Source: a virus. Taken from it: a stretch of DNA of 36,184 bases. Positions 1 through 5,667 of the stretch are shown piece by piece. The notes below the pieces were generated by a model. That model saw only the letters and a program-made list of their open reading frames with translations. It did no database searches and was not told where the DNA came from. The DNA is taken from positions 1 to 36,184 of IMG/VR virus record IMGVR_UViG_3300047476_000379. One strand, given 5' to 3'. The number at the start of each line of letters is the position of its first letter. Positions within the stretch are counted from its first letter, which is position 1. The translations under genes were made by a program, and so were the position numbers.

Positions 1-552
1 CTATCTCACTTCAAAGGCGACTCTATTGCGAAATGGAGAAAAAAAGTCGGCGAAGAAGAAGCGAACAAAATCTCGGCACGAGCAAGCCGCCGAGGTACAA
101 AATTCCATTCTCTTATGGAATCTTATATCTCTAATCAGGAAGGGTTCCTTGACGATAAAGTAATGCCTGATATGAAGCACGCCTTTAATCAGTTTATACC
201 CATATTAGATAGAGTTGATAATGTTCACTACTTGGAAACTATGCTTTATAGCGAAATTCTTGGTCTTGCTGGTCAGGTGGATTGTATTGCCGAGTATGAT
301 GGCATCCCTTCTATTATTGACTTTAAAACATCTTTAAAGCCTAAGAAAGAGGAATGGATTCTAAACTATTTTGAACAATGTACCTGTTATTCTTTGATGT
401 ATGAGGAGATGACAGGCATTAAAGCAAAACAGATTGTGGTTATGATCGCCGTTGATCACCACGAACCACAAGTGTTTGTCCGTAACCGTAAAGATTATAT
501 ACCAGAGTTGGCTCGAAAGGTAAGGCAGTTTAGAGATGAGACAATTATCTAA
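1..552 (+). CDS. RecB-like PD-(D/E)XK exonuclease, 5' end cut by window
   Basis: The frame is open from base 1, so the N-terminus lies outside the window; the ATG at 115 is internal. The visible 183 residues hold the RecB/MGME1-type nuclease pattern: an RGTKFH motif (visible residues 31-36), the metal-binding Asp of GQVD (residue 94), the IIDFKTS motif with Asp107 and Lys109, and a following Gln/Tyr-containing helix (EQCTCYSLMYEE). In this family these residues bind Mg2+ and cut DNA. The likely role is an exonuclease in phage replication, recombination or host DNA breakdown. It overlaps the next gene by 17 bases. The fold call is firm from motifs; the exact DNA substrate cannot be told. Confidence 0.85.
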   Translation, partial: LSHFKGDSIAKWRKKVGEEEANKISARASRRGTKFHSLMESYISNQEGFLDDKVMPDMKHAFNQFIPILDRVDNVHYLETMLYSEILGLAGQVDCIAEYDGIPSIIDFKTSLKPKKEEWILNYFEQCTCYSLMYEEMTGIKAKQIVVMIAVDHHEPQVFVRNRKDYIPELARKVRQFRDETII

Positions 553-739
553 AACCTGTTATGTGTCCGATGACAATTATGTGGCTTGTGCCGCATCTAC
601 TGATGGTCGTTTCGCATACCTTGAAAACGATCCAACTGGTATGAAGATATTGAAAGTGGTACCAACACTGGCTGAAGGTAAAGAGTTAGTGTTAGACTAT
701 GAAATGGCCATGAAAGAGTTTTGGTCAGTCTTTAAATGA
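536..739 (+). CDS. Small conserved phage protein, unknown function
   Basis: A 67-residue protein starting inside the 3' end of the exonuclease gene, preceded by a purine-rich AAGGTAAGG stretch at about 518-526 that could serve as a ribosome site. No signal peptide, membrane segment or known motif is visible. Its stop overlaps the next start as ATGA (736-739), the same coupling used by its neighbours, and this supports it as a real gene. I do not recognise a function. Confidence 0.6.
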   Translation: MRQLSKTCYVSDDNYVACAASTDGRFAYLENDPTGMKILKVVPTLAEGKELVLDYEMAMKEFWSVFK

Positions 740-888
740 AATCTCTACACATTGGAAACGTAGCTGGTCAGGCTAATCTCAAAGGTAAGAAGTATAAACT
801 CTTATCATGCAAGTGCTGTGTGGTTCAAGACTTTCGTGGTAAAGAAAGAACCAAAGAAGCAAAGAAGGAAATAGGAGAATACAAATGA
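736..888 (+). CDS. Tiny Cys-containing conserved phage protein (50 aa)
   Basis: A 50-residue reading frame, MKSLHIGNVAGQANLKGKK... with a central CKCC cysteine cluster and a very basic, Lys-rich C-terminus ending EIGEYK. It overlaps the previous stop (ATGA) and its own stop overlaps the next start (ATGA at 885-888). Small phage proteins with a KGKK...L-x-C-x-CC layout are familiar from other T4-like phages, but I know of no function. The Cys cluster could bind a metal or form a disulphide; that is inference. Confidence 0.6.
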   Translation: MKSLHIGNVAGQANLKGKKYKLLSCKCCVVQDFRGKERTKEAKKEIGEYK

Positions 889-1004
889 AGAAAGTTTATC
901 TTGCAGTCGCATTGGTGTGTCTTAGTCTTGGGTTATCAGCTTGTGTCGCCACAACGGTCGGTAAATGCCTTCTCCTCGACAATACCTCAACACCTTGTCA
1001 TTAA
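885..1004 (+). CDS. Small lipoprotein (39 aa)
   Basis: The N-terminus is a textbook lipoprotein signal: MKK, a hydrophobic stretch (residues 4-18) and a lipobox LSAC with the lipidated Cys at residue 20. The mature part is only about 20 residues before TAA at 1002-1004. It is coupled to the upstream gene by an ATGA overlap but stops 51 bases short of the next gene, unlike its neighbours. The +1 frame continues across that gap and ends in an ATGA overlap with the next gene, so this may be the front half of a frameshifted gene. Possible roles are a lysis-related (spanin-like) or cell-surface lipoprotein; not determined. Confidence 0.6.
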   Translation: MKKVYLAVALVCLSLGLSACVATTVGKCLLLDNTSTPCH

Positions 1005-1059
1005 AGAGCCGCCAACTCCTTGGATAGAGGAGTTTGAGAATGAGATAGACGCTGAATGA
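943..1059 (+). other. Out-of-frame continuation of the lipoprotein gene
   Basis: In the frame +1 to the lipoprotein, bases 889-1059 are open and encode a plausible proline- and acid-rich tail, ...LVIKEPPTPWIEEFENEIDAE. The frame has no ATG; the first possible alternative start is GTG at 943. Its TGA (1057-1059) overlaps the ATG (1056) of the next gene exactly as in the neighbouring gene junctions. Either it is the true C-terminus of the lipoprotein joined by a frameshift or sequence error near 943-970, or it is a separate small ORF with a non-ATG start. Confidence 0.4.
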
Positions 1060-2456
1060 TTATTACCCGTGATATTATCCGTGATGATGCTACATTCAAC
1101 GGCTATTCTAAACAAGACTTATGTGAGTTTATCAACTATTGGAAGATCAATCTTATAGACCGTGGTGCGAAGCCTGGTGATAAGATTGGTCTTTTGTTTG
1201 ACAATACACAGATACATTACTATGCTCTAATCTTTGCTGGCTTTGAATTGGGTATGCGTGTCGTTACATTGCACCGACCTGATAATGAGAAGCAATGTCA
1301 ATCACCAAAGAGCAATGCTCACCTTCCACTGGACTACTTCGTTTATCTGAAACAGTATCTTGCCGCAACTGATACAAGTATGGGTGTTGTGCATTTCAGA
1401 AAGAACGCCAAGCAATGTATCAGCTATGGTCCTATGGAATGGAGGATCATGAGTGATACATTCCGCACAAAAGAAGAAACTCCAATATACGCCGAGCCAG
1501 ATATGGTGGCCTTCTGTTGCACCAGTAGTGGTACGACTGGTGATCCTAAGCTAATAGGATACACACACGAGTTTCTATATAAACTTTGTCAGTATAATCG
1601 GAGTGCCCTCGGTTACGATAGAGACGACAAGATGGTTCATCTATCAAGCCTCAATCATGGTGGTGTTATCTCCCTGTTACTACCTGCTCTAATGACATGT
1701 AAAGAGCATTACTTTAAGGTATTCTCTCATGGTCGTGATCCTGTTGATACGCTTGTTGATGACTGTATAGACAAAGGCATAACCAAGGTATTCTTTTCTA
1801 ATGGTGGTGAGGTCAACTGTTTCTTGGGCTCATTACACTGTCGCAATAAGAACCTACCTGATGCTTCTCTCTATCTACTCTCATTCATATCACCAAAGTG
1901 GAAGCCGATAGTTAAAGCTGGCCGTGTAAAGGATATCGTCAGCGTGTTTGGCTGCTCCGAGATATGTGGCCCAGTATTCTTACCTCGTTTGGATATACAC
2001 AATGTAGATACATTTGAACCAACATACTTGGGTCACCCAACCACTGGCTTCTATGATACCCGAATAGTTGGTGATAGAATACACACGGTTGTGAATGTTA
2101 AAGAGTTTGTCTTTGATGATATTGTTCGTGAGGATGATGGTGTTCATTTCATATCTAAGACCAGACTATCCAAGATCAATGACATTGATATCAACCCATT
2201 AGATATCATATCCATATTGGAAGAGTTTGCCACAAGATATGTGTTCGAAGTCTATGTGGATGAGGTCTACAACGAACTATACATCATAACAAGTAAGGAA
2301 GACCTCGTGATTGATAAGGTGGAAAAGTTCTACTTCGGTAATGTTCCTGTCAAGATGATATATTACCCAAGTTTGCATTACACACGGGTCAACCACAAGG
2401 CAGACAGTGAGAAGTTAAAGGCTATTGTTGAGAAGCAAAGGAAGATTGACAAATGA
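1056..2456 (+). CDS. Adenylate-forming enzyme (acyl-CoA synthetase/AMP-ligase-like)
   Basis: This 466-residue protein belongs to the ANL superfamily, which activates a carboxylic acid with ATP as an acyl-adenylate and then passes it to CoA, a carrier protein or another acceptor. Visible motifs: the phosphate-binding A3 loop TSSGTTGDPK (156-165), the A5-type FGCSE (298-302), an A7/A8-like region (357-390) ending INPLDI, and a C-terminal A10-like TRVNHKADSEKL with candidate catalytic Lys448. All core motifs are present, so it looks active, though the usual A7 GR-x-x-D is changed to KTRLSKIND. It is slightly shorter than typical family members (500-600). It sits in a coupled run of small phage genes, starting in an ATGA overlap and ending in one at 2453. 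The substrate is unknown. The enzyme class is not a standard T4 gene. Confidence 0.85.
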   Translation: MIITRDIIRDDATFNGYSKQDLCEFINYWKINLIDRGAKPGDKIGLLFDNTQIHYYALIFAGFELGMRVVTLHRPDNEKQCQSPKSNAHLPLDYFVYLKQYLAATDTSMGVVHFRKNAKQCISYGPMEWRIMSDTFRTKEETPIYAEPDMVAFCCTSSGTTGDPKLIGYTHEFLYKLCQYNRSALGYDRDDKMVHLSSLNHGGVISLLLPALMTCKEHYFKVFSHGRDPVDTLVDDCIDKGITKVFFSNGGEVNCFLGSLHCRNKNLPDASLYLLSFISPKWKPIVKAGRVKDIVSVFGCSEICGPVFLPRLDIHNVDTFEPTYLGHPTTGFYDTRIVGDRIHTVVNVKEFVFDDIVREDDGVHFISKTRLSKINDIDINPLDIISILEEFATRYVFEVYVDEVYNELYIITSKEDLVIDKVEKFYFGNVPVKMIYYPSLHYTRVNHKADSEKLKAIVEKQRKIDK

Positions 2457-2737
2457 AACGGCTTGTAGTATTATTGACAATGATTAGTGGAACAGCTATG
2501 GCATCGGATGACATATCATGCGAAAAGAAAGTTAGTGATAGCCATATCATCCACTGTAAGGCAAAGAAGGTGATGGATGTTTCGCTGGTTAACATTAATG
2601 GTGGTGAGTGTGTCGCTCCTGCATTTCACTGGCATGGTTCAGGTGGCTTCTCAATTCCCGGAACTAAAGAGTGCCACTATGTCAGTGCCGTTACCTTATC
2701 GATAGACGGACATAATAAGACTTTTGCTCCACTTTAG
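2453..2737 (+). CDS. Exported small Cys-containing protein
   Basis: A 94-residue protein with a clear Sec signal peptide (MKRLVVLLTMISGTAMA, cleavage expected after residue 17 or 18). The mature part is about 76 residues with four Cys, which suggests two disulphides and a periplasmic location. Its start overlaps the stop of the AMP-ligase gene (ATGA), so the two are translationally coupled. No family is recognised. It may modify the envelope during infection or be a moron-like gene; both are inference. Confidence 0.65.
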   Translation: MKRLVVLLTMISGTAMASDDISCEKKVSDSHIIHCKAKKVMDVSLVNINGGECVAPAFHWHGSGGFSIPGTKECHYVSAVTLSIDGHNKTFAPL

Positions 2738-2739
2738 TC

Positions 2740-2770
2740 TTGACTTTTCAAATCAGATATGATATAAATA
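2740..2770 (+). promoter_or_regulatory. Strong promoter for the tmRNA: sigma70-type with overlapping late-type box
   Basis: TTGACT (2740-2745) and TATAAA (2763-2768) are separated by exactly 17 bases, each one mismatch from the sigma70 consensus. The -10 is also part of TATAAATA (2763-2770), the T4 late-promoter box. Transcription would begin near 2775, just upstream of the tmRNA acceptor piece. It lies directly after the stop of the preceding gene (2737). Confidence 0.75.
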
Positions 2771-2841
2771 CTATGCTTAGGTCGTTGAGAGACGAAATAT
2801 AGGTTTCTTGGACGTGGGGGCAGTTCCCACCGCCTCCACCA

Positions 2842-2951
2842 TAGATACACAGCCCAATGCTCCGGGACGTCATCCGGAGGGAGACAGACAACGGAGGGGT
2901 TTCGCAAATCCATGTGTCTGTAGAAAAGGGAAGCGACTGTGTGTCTATGAT
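2842..2951 (+). other. Intervening (excised) segment of the permuted tmRNA precursor
   Basis: The 110 bases between the encoded CCA (2839-2841) and the first G of the coding piece (2952) fold back on themselves. An 11-pair stem, TAGATACACAG (2842-2852) with CTGTGTGTCTA (2937-2947, one G-U pair), extends the acceptor helix beyond a small ACCA/TGAT internal loop. Inside are CTCCGG/CCGGAG (2860-2865/2874-2879) and ACAGACA/TGTCTGT (2884-2890/2915-2921). Such a loop is expected to be cut out by tRNA-type processing, with RNase P generating the 5' end at 2952. Confidence 0.8.
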
Positions 2952-3015
2952 GGGGGCGATTCAGGTTCGACAGGATTCAGTAAGGTCGTAAGGAGACCGA
3001 AAGCAAATCGTAAAT

Positions 3016-3060
3016 GCAAACGATAACAATGCATATGAGGCTTTCGCTCTAGCAGCGTAA
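3016..3060 (+). other. tmRNA tag reading frame
   Basis: The resume codon is GCA (3016-3018). Fourteen codons give ANDNNAYEAFALAA, then TAA (3058-3060). The AND start and the ALAA end match the tag pattern of Alphaproteobacteria, and the hydrophobic LAA end is the degradation signal read by ClpX in studied systems. Confidence 0.9.
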
Positions 3061-3120
3061 TCCTTTGGGTATGGGCTCCACCTCGAAACAGAACGGGCCC
3101 ACTTCACGAAAGGATTTATT

Positions 3121-3315
3121 ATGAGTGAGAAAGACAAATACACTGGTATGCGAGAGTTCAACTTTGCTCTAAGCACCAACGTCTATATCTGTGCCTTTGC
3201 TGGCATCTTTCTTGGTGCTATTCTTGGCTACTGGGCAACTGGTTCGATTGAGATCACCATCGCCTCTGCCGTCACAATCTCCCTTCTCTCTGGCATTTTT
3301 GGAATGTTTGTATGA
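3121..3315 (+). CDS. Two-TM small membrane protein (holin-like topology)
   Basis: A 64-residue protein with a charged N-terminus (MSEKDKYTGMREF) and two hydrophobic segments, about residues 20-38 and 43-63, separated by a short GSIEIT turn. This hairpin shape matches class II holins, but no lysis neighbour confirms it, so it is only a candidate. The ribosome site AAAGGA (3109-3114) is inside the 3' stem arm proposed for the tmRNA coding piece. The stop overlaps the start of gp33 (ATGA at 3312). Confidence 0.65.
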   Translation: MSEKDKYTGMREFNFALSTNVYICAFAGIFLGAILGYWATGSIEITIASAVTISLLSGIFGMFV

Positions 3316-3536
3316 ACGCCGAAGATATCCAAAAGTTTAGTATGGCCATCGAGGAGATGGTCTACATGAAAGACATTCCTTACATTGATGCAGTTGTCAT
3401 GTATTGCGAAGAAACAGGATTTGAGTTAGAGGTAGCCGCTAAACTTATCTCTGGCGTCCTCAAATCCAAGATCAAATTAGAAGCCGAAGACCTCCACTAT
3501 CTTAAGAAATCAAACACCTCCCAACTCCCTCTATAA
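3312..3536 (+). CDS. 33: gp33-like late-transcription co-activator
   Basis: A 74-residue acidic, helical protein. The layout matches T4-superfamily gp33: a central DAVVMYCEETGFELE segment, then LISGVLKSKIKLEAEDLHYLKK and a short hydrophobic tail ending LPL. In T4, gp33 binds RNA polymerase and, through its C-terminal clamp-binding tail, the gp45 sliding clamp, so late promoters fire only when DNA is replicating. Position supports the call: T4 has the order 33-(dsbA)-59-32, and here gp59 and gp32 follow. It starts in an ATGA overlap with the membrane-protein gene. The late-type TATAAATA/CTAAATA boxes in this window are its expected targets. Confidence 0.8.
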   Translation: MNAEDIQKFSMAIEEMVYMKDIPYIDAVVMYCEETGFELEVAAKLISGVLKSKIKLEAEDLHYLKKSNTSQLPL

Positions 3537-3545
3537 TATGGTGAT

Positions 3546-4187
3546 ATGATGTTTAATAATGAAGAAGTCCATGTTATTAAAGAATCCAAGAGAGAAATCA
3601 AAGGCCAGATCAACTCCCGATCCCTTCTATGGAATGGCATCACTCGCAATGTTGTGATTGCTGGTGGTTTCTTTACCAGTGTGCTACAGAACAAACCTTT
3701 CAAGGACATTGATATCTTTGTATTGAATAATGATACTGCTGTTTATAACGAGTTGACCGGTGGTTTTCACAATGCCTCGGCGCCGACGCAGGTCAATGTG
3801 ACCGAACATGGTATAATGCGCCGTTCTGAAATGATGTCGTATATGCACAATACAAACATTCTTGATGTTATCAATAACACTAAAACGCAAGCCCAGTATA
3901 TTCTCACCAAGTATGAGACCCGTGAGGAACTAATCGCTCACTTTGATTATAAGCATTGCAAGGTGTCATATGTTCCTGTGGAAGATAAACTCTATATCAA
4001 CCGTGAGACCTTTGACTGTATCAAGAATAAGATCCTCAAGTGGAACAATAAACAACTTGAACAACCAAATCAGATATATCGTAAGAACAACTTCCTCAAT
4101 CAAGGCTGGGTGCTTGAAACGGATAATATCAAGCGGAGAAATTATCTTGATGAAATCTTGGATGCAGTAAGCAATCCGACAAAATGA
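3546..4187 (+). CDS. Nucleotidyltransferase-fold protein (phage family)
   Basis: The 213-residue protein has the signature of the DNA-polymerase-beta nucleotidyltransferase fold: VVIAGGFFTSVL (36-47) followed by KDIDIFVL (53-60), whose Asp54 and Asp56 would bind the catalytic metal. A later segment, FDYKHCKVSYVPVEDKLYIN, resembles one seen in related phage proteins. No fused tRNA-binding domain is evident. It sits between gp33 and gp59, the slot held by dsbA in T4, and shares an ATGA overlap with gp59. The two adjacent ATGs (3546, 3549) are both usable. Substrate unknown; RNA end modification, NMP transfer to protein or a toxin/antitoxin-like role are possible. Confidence 0.65.
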   Translation: MMFNNEEVHVIKESKREIKGQINSRSLLWNGITRNVVIAGGFFTSVLQNKPFKDIDIFVLNNDTAVYNELTGGFHNASAPTQVNVTEHGIMRRSEMMSYMHNTNILDVINNTKTQAQYILTKYETREELIAHFDYKHCKVSYVPVEDKLYINRETFDCIKNKILKWNNKQLEQPNQIYRKNNFLNQGWVLETDNIKRRNYLDEILDAVSNPTK

Positions 4188-4837
4188 AGCATCTCTCCGG
4201 TTACGGTGCGTATATGTTATTCTTGGCCTTGCGAACACACTTTACCAAAGATAACTATGACTTCTTTGTTATGTGTGGCAAGCTACGTGCCAATAAGGAC
4301 TCATATAACAGAAGAACCGACAGGGCTTTCTTTGAGAAGGTGGCCAGAGATTATGATGCCAAAGAGTTGAGGGACCTATTCATAGCCAACCTTCTACAAG
4401 ACAAGCACTACATACTGGAGTTTATAGATGAAGAAGCCGACGAGGTCTATACTGCTTATAAAAGACGGAGACAGGCTTTATCATATGTCTGTGCCGATGA
4501 CATGGACAGAATTTTCAATCAGACTGATATTAAACGGACGTTCTCTGCCAGTAAGGATCGGTATCCTGACCTTATTACTCTATTCCTTCGTGGTGTCGTT
4601 TCGATAGAGACGATGGTGATACTGGACGACCTGCTTGGTTTCACCGGCAAGTATGATAAGATATACTACGATGATTCCATATGGCCTAAAATTTCTCGAA
4701 AGATAAGTAAGTATAGACCATTCCTAAAGTATGATAAAGTGAAGATGAAAGACATACTGAAAGGTATCGTGAATGAGCAAAGAAAAGAGACAAAAGAGAT
4801 TCCAGCAGAAAGACCGTCATATAGAGCGGCAGTTTGA
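4184..4837 (+). CDS. 59: gp59-like loader of the replicative helicase
   Basis: At 217 residues it is the same length as T4 gp59. The N-terminus YGAYMLFLALRTHFTKDNYDFF...GKLRANKDSYNRRTDRAFFEKVAR matches the gp59 family's opening (LALK-HFT-x-NYD-FKYNGK). The protein is all-helical and basic. gp59 binds fork DNA and gp32-coated ssDNA and loads the gp41 helicase for recombination-dependent replication. Context agrees: gp33 upstream, gp32 downstream, as in T4. The start is coupled to the nucleotidyltransferase gene by ATGA. The last 65 bases overlap the next gene in another frame. Confidence 0.85.
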   Translation: MKHLSGYGAYMLFLALRTHFTKDNYDFFVMCGKLRANKDSYNRRTDRAFFEKVARDYDAKELRDLFIANLLQDKHYILEFIDEEADEVYTAYKRRRQALSYVCADDMDRIFNQTDIKRTFSASKDRYPDLITLFLRGVVSIETMVILDDLLGFTGKYDKIYYDDSIWPKISRKISKYRPFLKYDKVKMKDILKGIVNEQRKETKEIPAERPSYRAAV

Positions 4838-5078
4838 TATTGCTAAGAGTAATCATCACGGTTACTATAATGACAATAACAAGCACCGATTACATAAGAT
4901 GCACGCCATGGACTGCGGCAACCCTCGCTGCTATATGTGTGCTAACCCTCGCCGGACATGGGGCGAAAAGACCATGCCAGAGATAAGATTTGAGTGTTCA
5001 GCCGTGGAGCAAACCAATAAGGACTCTATCGGCAAATGGGAATGGGAAGATTTAAACGATCCTGCTATGGAGTGGTAA
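4773..5078 (+). CDS. Small basic protein with CX4CX2C motif
   Basis: A 101-residue protein starting within the gp59 gene. The N-terminus is strongly basic (MSKEKRQKRFQQKDRHIERQ). The core has DCGNPRCYMCANPRRTWGEKT, a CX4CX2C cluster that probably binds zinc, followed by PEIRFE. This CGNP-x-C-x-MC-x-NPRR layout recurs in small proteins of many phages and bacteria, without an assigned role. Nucleic-acid binding is a reasonable guess from charge and Cys motif only. Stop abuts the next start. Confidence 0.75.
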   Translation: MSKEKRQKRFQQKDRHIERQFDIAKSNHHGYYNDNNKHRLHKMHAMDCGNPRCYMCANPRRTWGEKTMPEIRFECSAVEQTNKDSIGKWEWEDLNDPAMEW

Positions 5079-5363
5079 ATGATCAATGAAGAATGGAAGA
5101 AAGCCTATCGAGACGGCTTCGCTGATGGCTATGCCGCAGCCAAGAAGGAAATGAACTATCAGAACTTTCCGCCTGTGTATTATGGCGGATCTACACCAAA
5201 TGGTCCTATTCCTCGGGCAGGTACAGTATCAAATGACCCTCGAACTGCTGTAATGGGCACACCTACTGGTGGTCTGTCATATGCTATCAACAAGCCTGAT
5301 CCTCACCACAAGATGGAGGAACACTTCGTCACCGGTATGACCGTGCAGGATATCGGTTGCTAA
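5079..5363 (+). CDS. Small hypothetical protein
   Basis: A 94-residue protein whose ATG follows the preceding stop directly. The N-terminal helix has a YRDGFADGYAAAKKE motif often found at the start of small phage proteins. The rest is Gly/Pro-rich and probably flexible, with an acidic, His-containing C-terminus. No function is recognised. Its stop codon lies inside the late-type box CTAAATA (5360-5366). Confidence 0.6.
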   Translation: MINEEWKKAYRDGFADGYAAAKKEMNYQNFPPVYYGGSTPNGPIPRAGTVSNDPRTAVMGTPTGGLSYAINKPDPHHKMEEHFVTGMTVQDIGC

Positions 5364-5366
5364 ATA
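5360..5366 (+). promoter_or_regulatory. Late-type promoter box CTAAATA
   Basis: CTAAATAG lies 62 bases upstream of the next ATG (5429) in the only sizeable gap of this segment. It resembles the T4-superfamily late -10 box (TATAAATA and variants). No -35 element is expected for this class. Support comes from similar boxes at other gene starts in the window. Confidence 0.4.
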
Positions 5367-5428
5367 GGTAAGAACACTCTCGCAATGGTTTTCCCTGTGA
5401 GGTTTCTATCTTTTAGAAGGAGAAAGGT

Positions 5429-5611
5429 ATGACAAGAGACGATCTAATTGATTCAATGGAAATCATCATCAAGGAACATACCCCAGAGCAGGCGTCAGAA
5501 TACATCTATCGCCTATGGATGAACCATAATGACTATGAAATTAAAAAGGGTAAGGTAGTTCATATTACCCTTGGTCTTGATATCTCTGAAAAGTTACCAA
5601 GAACCACTTGA
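5429..5611 (+). CDS. Small hypothetical protein (60 aa)
   Basis: A 60-residue protein with a strong ribosome site (AGAAGGAGAAAGGT just before the ATG). The sequence is acidic and helical at first (DDLIDSMEIIIKEHTPEQASEYIYRLWM), followed by a short strand-rich end (KGKVVHITLGLDI). No family recognised. It stands alone between a late-type box and the gp32 promoter, whose -35 begins at its stop codon. Confidence 0.6.
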   Translation: MTRDDLIDSMEIIIKEHTPEQASEYIYRLWMNHNDYEIKKGKVVHITLGLDISEKLPRTT

Positions 5612-5636
5612 CAGGGGTGAAAACCCCTGTTATACT
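5608..5636 (+). promoter_or_regulatory. gp32 promoter with palindromic spacer
   Basis: TTGACA (5608-5613) and TATACT (5631-5636), 17 bases apart, form a near-consensus sigma70 promoter. The spacer carries a perfect inverted repeat ACAGGGG-TGAAAA-CCCCTGT (5611-5630). As DNA it could be an operator; as RNA from upstream it could be a terminator-like hairpin for the preceding gene, although only a short T-poor tail (TATACTA) follows. Confidence 0.8.
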
Positions 5637-5667
5637 ACGACCTTACATTATGATACTGTGGATAATA

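Larger units (their letters stand above)
2775..3116 (+). ncRNA. ssrA: Circularly permuted (two-piece) tmRNA
   Basis: The gene is arranged as in Alphaproteobacteria: acceptor piece first, then a removed spacer, then the coding piece. The acceptor piece ends GGACG, T-arm stem GTGGG/CCCAC (2814-2818/2826-2830) with a 7-base loop, CGCCTCC (2831-2837) and ACCA (2838-2841), so CCA is encoded. The coding piece starts GGGGGCG (2952-2958), pairing perfectly with CGCCTCC and including the G3-U70 pair that marks alanine tRNAs. It continues with the conserved GATTC-GG-TTCGAC tmRNA 5' domain. The tag frame (3016-3060) encodes ANDNNAYEAFALAA and stop. A stem AATCCTTT/AAAGGATT (3059-3066/3109-3116) may close the 3' end. 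tmRNA with SmpB rescues stalled ribosomes and tags the nascent protein for ClpXP-type proteolysis. The exact 5' end (about 2775) and 3' end are estimates. Confidence 0.92.

Noticed and set aside
2839-2841. Ordinary tRNA gene ending at the encoded CCA
   Set aside because: No anticodon arm or 5' acceptor strand lies upstream; the matching 5' strand is downstream at 2952, as in a permuted tmRNA.
2808-3026. Plus-strand ORF of 72 residues over the tmRNA
   Set aside because: It lies entirely in the tmRNA acceptor, spacer and coding pieces and has no ribosome site; RNA structure explains the sequence.
2961-3179. Minus-strand ORF of 72 residues
   Set aside because: It covers the tmRNA coding piece and the start of the membrane-protein gene in antisense; no start signal.
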